Part shown: piece after piece, positions 60,401 to 64,000 of the stretch
Layout: each line of letters begins with the position of its first letter
Numbering within the stretch: position 1 is the stretch's first letter
DNA from: an uncultured Collinsella sp.
GTDB taxonomy: Bacteria > Actinomycetota > Coriobacteriia > Coriobacteriales > Coriobacteriaceae
Length of the DNA: 64,000 bases
Reading direction: 5' to 3'
Assembly: GCA_902497025.1 (NCBI GenBank)
Contig: CABVDJ010000004.1
Location: 1-64,000 of the forward strand
Notes under the pieces: generated by a model
The model's database searches: none
The model's input: the letters and a program-made list of their open reading frames with translations, nothing else
Told to the model about the DNA's origin: nothing
Translations under genes and position numbers: made by a program

Positions 60401-61549
60401 TGGCGTCTGGGCGTCAACGCGGTGGATGTCGACAAGTTCGAGGCAGACTCGGGCGACAAGCTCGGCACCAAGGACACCGACCAGTTCTGGATCGTGGGCT
60501 ATGACGTTAAGGACGTCGAGATGCCCGACGCGCCGGCCGTGACGGGCTTTACGGCAAACGCCGTCGATTCGACCAGCGTTACGTTTAGCTGGGACGATGT
60601 ACTCGCAAACAAGAGTGGCTTTAGCTACGGCGTGGGCATGCTGCAGAGCAATGCGGCGGATGCGGTCGTCAATAGCTGGAAGATTGCCGACAACACGCAG
60701 ACCTCGCTCAAGTGGGATGGGCTGCAGCCCAATACGGAGTATCGATTCGCCATCGCCGCCGTTAAGAATGGATCCACGACCGAAACAGGTATTCGCTCGG
60801 CAATCATCACGGTCAAGACCATGCCCGATGGCATGACGATGACCGTGAGCGGACCTGCGGCGGATGCTGCGGAGGGGTCGGATCTTGGATACGACTCTTC
60901 GGTTGAGCGCGCGGCGGGAAGCCACCTGACGCTCTCGGCGATTGGCCATGTGAAGCAACTCGGTGCCGACGATAGCGAAACAGGGCTGGCACCGACCTAT
61001 ATGTGGTACCGCAAGGGCCGCGGCGAGACAGAGTTTAAGCTCGTGGGTGCCGATGGCAACCTCGCGGCTGGAACGGCCTCAAAGCTCGAGATTGACCTGA
61101 CCGCAGACGATGACGGTGCGCAGTATTACTGCCACGTGGGATACAACGACGTGGGCCTCGACACCGGCACGACGCTCGTGAATATCGAGGCCGAGGAGAC
61201 GGCGCCCACAACGGTGAACGCCACCCCGATCCGCACGCGCCGCCTGTTCTCACAGGCAAGTGCGGGCGCCAAGAAGTTCCTGGACCATACGCTGGTAAAC
61301 ACCGCCGGCCCAATCGATTCCGAAGGCTCAAAGGACCCCGAGACTCCTGAGACCCCGACGAACCCGGACAAGCCCAAGTCCGACAACGGAGCTAAGACCG
61401 ACACCAAGGTCAAGACTACGACCACAGCGAAGAACCTCGCAAACACCGGCGACCAAACATTCGCCCTAGTCGCCACCGCAGCAGCAGCGGGAGCAACGCT
61501 CGTAGTGATAGCCCTCATCATGCTGATCAAGCGCCGCAAGACCCACTAG
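57461..61549 (+). CDS. large cell-surface protein with FG-GAP-like, Fn3 and Ig-like regions and sortase-type anchor
   Basis: A 1,362-residue exported protein. A signal peptide (about 1-43, cut near AQAADA) leads to a region with three DxDGDGxDEL-type motifs near 276, 352 and 526, suggesting beta-propeller (FG-GAP/VCBS-like) blades. The stretch 720-1000 is beta-rich and unrecognised. An Fn3-like domain spans about 1022-1120 and an Ig-like domain about 1146-1228 (LTLSAIGHV to YYCHVGY). The C-terminus has a Pro/Thr/Lys linker, LANTGD (about 1324), a hydrophobic helix and KRRK, a sorting signal with Ala in place of Pro of LPXTG. ATG 57461 has GCGAGG upstream; 57425 is an unsupported alternative. 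An adhesin or glycan-binding role is inferred. Confidence 0.88.
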   Translation: MYVPHPRIRRLSKIPLVGTAALAALIATSVACFTATPQVAQAADAPAITDMTEQDYQALGLGTSEDIPTDTVGPYSTDTPTTFATRGEVYMAANGSHGNRYTLRDKLENVERGDIGGSSKLTDGYGSVWGAAKFWQNVNNFDTNSDLYKHSDYGGGTWSYLSNNESSTVLANDNNGFSGIHATSVEFCSDASTGKKSRVAELRAYGDSSSTTIDGKSYAGKVELVLYSFSNGRTRTLDTHLPVTVNTNLMYEGRFKYLDAGYLQEHDAVFDVEAGDVDGDGVDELFVYAGCYIDENGVRKAVVDMYDLEGGNWKQSVVKIDAGNAADYTTHNKGGNDSWTQLQSAPVVSLAAGDLDRDFCDDLAIVVSAPYGKKNIDKSTHCELFSWDASKGALVHVDALGDAGAISLSANGKTMVAANATFGTFAAYDEEGKKTGETVTGLILAGYDWQRSAFDYGASDGSKGLYGALYRYAYFDSESGEFKLSDCKEYRDGLLASYGLMHVPNSAWKDSAQDKRYPCTLAPIALATANLDGLSEQLAVDEVLVGGDVFRDFACNTAQSGAQGLGSMVGTMSMSGQQYNSSNKHDHKGIEQVWISDVKAGSVSGSDRYNESFIAVVGKHRDEDLRKNDDYYWMTASHFSLDENGKVRRGEEQVISESNRRGTTYGTFISLALPDVDNDSVKITYKDRYKVYTNPRVLAVLQDAPYVEDLEQAYGYLVLGGTSYGEEKGTGTSQGYTIGAELGVAVEVQTGPPLVAMNASVDFAAEGCYDYRSERTVSASVSYESHAGEGDKAVLYTIPMVYYEYEIENEETGGKGVMAAPVSLGAQTSVVNVEAYDRIAKQHNMTPLSYFLTNRSGEPGTYQTTLNGETPVGDSFGLGKPGVTRAYTHDGFNGAAAQSGASIEQTIEVEEGKEQELELGLTLNGSVVMGAKLAKHELFGGLCFGANAGFTTGNSSSESTEYGGTVDNLPEAAQGKYGFVWRLGVNAVDVDKFEADSGDKLGTKDTDQFWIVGYDVKDVEMPDAPAVTGFTANAVDSTSVTFSWDDVLANKSGFSYGVGMLQSNAADAVVNSWKIADNTQTSLKWDGLQPNTEYRFAIAAVKNGSTTETGIRSAIITVKTMPDGMTMTVSGPAADAAEGSDLGYDSSVERAAGSHLTLSAIGHVKQLGADDSETGLAPTYMWYRKGRGETEFKLVGADGNLAAGTASKLEIDLTADDDGAQYYCHVGYNDVGLDTGTTLVNIEAEETAPTTVNATPIRTRRLFSQASAGAKKFLDHTLVNTAGPIDSEGSKDPETPETPTNPDKPKSDNGAKTDTKVKTTTTAKNLANTGDQTFALVATAAAAGATLVVIALIMLIKRRKTH

Positions 61550-61578
61550 TAGCCAGTCGAACATATCGACAACCCAAA

Positions 61579-61616
61579 AACCCGGGTAGCCAAAAAACAG
61601 GCCACCCGGGTTTTCT
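61579..61616 (+). terminator. terminator of the surface-protein gene
   Basis: AACCCGGGTAGCC pairs with GGCCACCCGGGTT with one mismatch, around eight bases, then TTTCTG. Confidence 0.85.
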
Positions 61617-61638
61617 GTTGAGTGGAGACTCCGCAAGC

Positions 61639-61993
61639 GGAAACTGCATCCCACAATTAGCGCCCGGAACGGGACACATTTTCCGTCAAGCCCTCATCCG
61701 GAAAATCCATCCCAGTTTGAGCGCCCAGACCGGGACGCACTTTCCCAAAGGGTCCTCAACGGGAAACTGCGTCCCATAATTAGGCCGAGAAATGGGATGA
61801 ACTTTCCCAATGAGAGCCAACCGGAAACCACGTCCCAGAATCAGCCCCCAAAGTGGGACGCACTTTCCCAACGAGCCTCAACCGGAAAATACATCCCGGA
61901 ATCCAGCTGAATAGTGGGACACACTTTCCCAATCGGGTCCCAAGCGGAAACTGCATCCCACTCCGGACGTGAATTCTGGGACACGGTTTCCGG
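61639..61993. repeat. hairpin-repeat array 2, downstream of the surface protein
   Basis: Six units of about 61 bp with halves like GGAAACTGCATCCCA and GGGACGCACTTTCCC and spacer words such as CAACGAGCCTCAACC. Units begin near 61639, 61700, 61761, 61823, 61884 and 61945. The units and their orientation match array 1 on the other side of the gene. Confidence 0.85.
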
Positions 61994-62078
61994 ATGCAAA
62001 AAAGGTCACAAGACATGGCCTTCGACTTATATATGTTCAGCGGATACCCCTAAGACAAGCCGCGCTCCAACAACAAGG

Positions 62079-62208
62079 CGTCTGTCCGGGCGGAGGCATA
62101 TAAGGTTCATCGCGAGTTCCGCACGCAAAGGGGGCCACTTAATGTGGCCCCCGTCTTGCGCAGGACTGTCCGAGCAGGGAACCTTACATACCTCCGCCCG
62201 GACAGACG
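62079..62208. repeat. nested palindrome, family A copy 4
   Basis: Outer arms CGTCTGTCCGGGCGGAGG and CCTCCGCCCGGACAGACG continue with a few mismatches to 30 bp. The core reads TCGCGAGTTCCGCACGCAAA, inner GGGGGCCAC-TTAAT-GTGGCCCCC, then GTCTTGCGCAGGACTGTCCG. It lies just beyond the 3' end of the LTA-synthase-like gene and may end its transcript. With array 2 it fills the 686-bp gap. Confidence 0.85.
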
Positions 62209-62235
62209 TTTCAGTTATGAACTCGCAGCTAGTCG

Positions 62236-64000
62236 CTACTTGATCTTGGTCGTACCCGGTGCCAAGTTGGGGTCGGTCTCGTTGGCCTCGGTCTGGAAGT
62301 GCTCGGTGTACACGTTCTTGCCGTCGCGGAACATCTCGTAGTACTGCATCTTGGCGTAATCCTCGCGTGCCTTGGTGGCAGCTGCGGCAGCGGCGTCGTC
62401 ACCGGTGACGTTGGAGGAGAGCGCCCAGCGCAGGTTGGCGTCCTCGTAGCCCACGGAGTTGATAGCGGGCAGCGACTCGCGCAGCGTCATGTGCGCCTTC
62501 TGGTAGTCGGTCAGCGGCGCGCCGATCAGCTGCATAAGCTGGGTGGACAGGTAGTTGGTGGACAGGTCGTCGACCTTGCTCGTCTGGTCGCAGCCGGCAA
62601 CGTCGTAGTTGGCCCAAATGATGTAGTCGGTCTGCCACAGGCGCTCTTGATGCGTGGCGTCGTCCTCGTCGGTAAACCACTTGTCGTTGAACTTGGACGG
62701 GAAGAACGGCTGGTGATCGCCCCAGAACACCACGACCACCTTGCGGTCGAGCTTGCTCAGGGCGTTTAGGAAGTAGCGCAGCGCCTGGTCGGACTGCTCG
62801 ATGCACGAGACGTACTCATCGACATCGGATAGCGTGCCGTCCTCGACGGTCTTGGCGTCCAGGTCGGTCGTGTCGATGTTCAGGTGCATCTGCTTGTCGA
62901 CCGGCAGCAGGCCCGTATCGTAGCCCGAGTGGTTCTGCATGGTCACGTCGAAGATAAACTGCGGATCGGCGTTCTGGTCGAGCAGCTCAAGAATCTTGTC
63001 GTAGGTAGCCTGGTCGGTCACCATGCCGCGCAGGGTATCGGCGCCCTGGAAATCGTTGATGGACAGGAACTGGTCAAAGCCAAAGTCCTTGTAGACGTTC
63101 TCACGGTTCCAGTTGGTCGCGTGGTTGGGATGCATGGCCGTGGTGGAATAGCCGAGCGACTTGAACTGCTCTGCCAGGTTCCCGGTCGTTTCCATGTTGT
63201 AGATGGTGTAGGGGTACACGCCCGAGCCCAGGTTGGCCATGGAGTTGCCGGTCATAAACTCAAACTCGGTATTGGCGGTACCGCCGCCGTAGGCGCTCAC
63301 ATAGAGCTTGCCGCGGCTGAGGCAGTCGGACAGGTTCTTAAAGTACTGCGGACCCTCGTAGCCGGCGCGCATGTTCTGGTAGATCGACAGATCCGAGAAC
63401 GTCTCGTTCATGATGGCGATGACCGTGGGCTTCTCGCTATCGAACTGCTCCTTTGCGGCGGCGCGCTCGTCGCTCTTGGCCGCGTCGGACTTGTCGTAGG
63501 CCTTGGCGTACTTTTTGAGCGTGGCCTTGGCATCGTCGACGGAGTAGTCGGCGGGTTTGGGCGGCTTGATGGACTGCGCTGCGCTAATGAAAGCGGGCAG
63601 GTAGCCCTCGCGCCAGTAGCTCTCGAGCGGGCGCCAGGTGTAGACGGTGATGCCGAGAGTGTTGTAGTAGTCGATGAGCGTAACATGCGCGGTCACGCCG
63701 CCCAGGCACAGCACGGCGACGAGCAGGTTGGTGAGCAGCATGCGCTTGGCGTTGGCGGCGCCCTTCTGGCGATGCGGCGCGACCAGGCCGGCGTACTCGC
63801 ATAGCAGCATGGCGATGGCGGTAAAGCCCATGGACAGCACGCAGAACAGTGAGATCGAGAAGGTGTAGCCGGTGCCGGCGACCGCGGCGGCGGTGGAGAT
63901 GGCCGAAAGGTCGCCCGGCTGGATGGGCATGGATTTAAACGTGATGACGAAGAACTCGGCAATGCCCAGGACAAAGAGGGCAAAGGCCAGGACCGCGGGA
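62236..64000 (-). CDS. LTA synthase-family sulfatase-like protein (5' end outside window)
   Basis: A membrane phosphoglycerol-transferase-type enzyme, at least 588 residues, open to the window edge so its N-terminus is missing. Several membrane helices are seen in the first 120 residues (ISTAAAVAGTGYTFSISLFCVLSMG, RMLLTNLLVAVLCLGGVTAHV). The extracellular sulfatase-fold domain has metal-binding Glu in IAIMNETFSD, the catalytic Thr region GGGTANTEFEFMTGN, MQNHSGY and VVFWGDHQPF. LtaS-type enzymes polymerise glycerol-phosphate on lipoteichoic acid; Coriobacteria may use it on another polymer. The reading frame continues beyond base 64000 on the minus strand, so ATG 63930 is only an internal Met. 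Confidence 0.9.
   Translation of the reverse strand, partial: PAVLAFALFVLGIAEFFVITFKSMPIQPGDLSAISTAAAVAGTGYTFSISLFCVLSMGFTAIAMLLCEYAGLVAPHRQKGAANAKRMLLTNLLVAVLCLGGVTAHVTLIDYYNTLGITVYTWRPLESYWREGYLPAFISAAQSIKPPKPADYSVDDAKATLKKYAKAYDKSDAAKSDERAAAKEQFDSEKPTVIAIMNETFSDLSIYQNMRAGYEGPQYFKNLSDCLSRGKLYVSAYGGGTANTEFEFMTGNSMANLGSGVYPYTIYNMETTGNLAEQFKSLGYSTTAMHPNHATNWNRENVYKDFGFDQFLSINDFQGADTLRGMVTDQATYDKILELLDQNADPQFIFDVTMQNHSGYDTGLLPVDKQMHLNIDTTDLDAKTVEDGTLSDVDEYVSCIEQSDQALRYFLNALSKLDRKVVVVFWGDHQPFFPSKFNDKWFTDEDDATHQERLWQTDYIIWANYDVAGCDQTSKVDDLSTNYLSTQLMQLIGAPLTDYQKAHMTLRESLPAINSVGYEDANLRWALSSNVTGDDAAAAAATKAREDYAKMQYYEMFRDGKNVYTEHFQTEANETDPNLAPGTTKIK

Overview
The window reads as chromosomal DNA of a Coriobacteriia member, most likely Collinsella from the gut. 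The grounds are high GC, the tilS-hpt-ftsH block, a gut-type set of sugar PTS, amino-acid ABC and multidrug ABC genes, an LPXTG-like surface protein, and many long intergenic palindromes. The genus is inferred from these traits; no phylogeny was run. I support 49 protein-coding genes, one tRNA-Ser and one SRP RNA. There is no rRNA, CRISPR array, integrase or transposase.

Layout. 0-9 kb: a tail-anchored protein, Hsp20, a WalJ-like metallo-hydrolase divergent from tilS-hpt-ftsH, an aminotransferase and a PHP hydrolase. 9-16 kb: an RNA m5U methyltransferase, a polar amino-acid ABC operon and an EF-G-like factor with degenerate GTPase motifs. 16-24 kb: a secreted nuclease, then a LacI regulator divergent from a six-gene sugar operon (PTS EIIBC, KbaZ-like aldolase subunit, FSA-type aldolase, split transketolase, PTS EIIA). 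24-30 kb: an AlbA_2/ATPase regulator behind a ten-box operator array, LarE, a HAD phosphatase and an AAA_14/DUF4143 ATPase. 30-38 kb: LacI, glmS, GntR, YeiH, a Fis-type regulator, a membrane protein and a nitroreductase. 38-48 kb: a MarR-controlled heterodimeric ABC exporter, serine acetyltransferase, DedA, branched-chain aminotransferase, LemA and TetR. 48-56 kb: tRNA-Ser, a TadA-glycerate kinase fusion, SRP RNA, a second heterodimeric ABC exporter and a second AAA_14 ATPase. 56-64 kb: a flavodoxin, a 1,362-residue surface protein between two hairpin-repeat arrays, and an LTA-synthase-like protein cut by the window edge.

How the genes work together. The sugar operon joins uptake-phosphorylation to C3/C2 carbon-transfer enzymes, so a PTS sugar could feed the non-oxidative pentose-phosphate pool. 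Both exporter pairs show matched degenerate and canonical ATP-site signatures, as expected of asymmetric heterodimers. The amino-acid ABC operon and the branched-chain aminotransferase share an upstream dyad and may be co-regulated.

The least explained part is non-coding. It includes four copies of a palindrome family with a conserved core but copy-specific outer stems, other palindrome families with repeated arms, a 23-bp six-unit array, two arrays of about 61-bp hairpin units around one surface-protein gene, a ten-box operator array, and a candidate pseudoknot inside the sugar operon.
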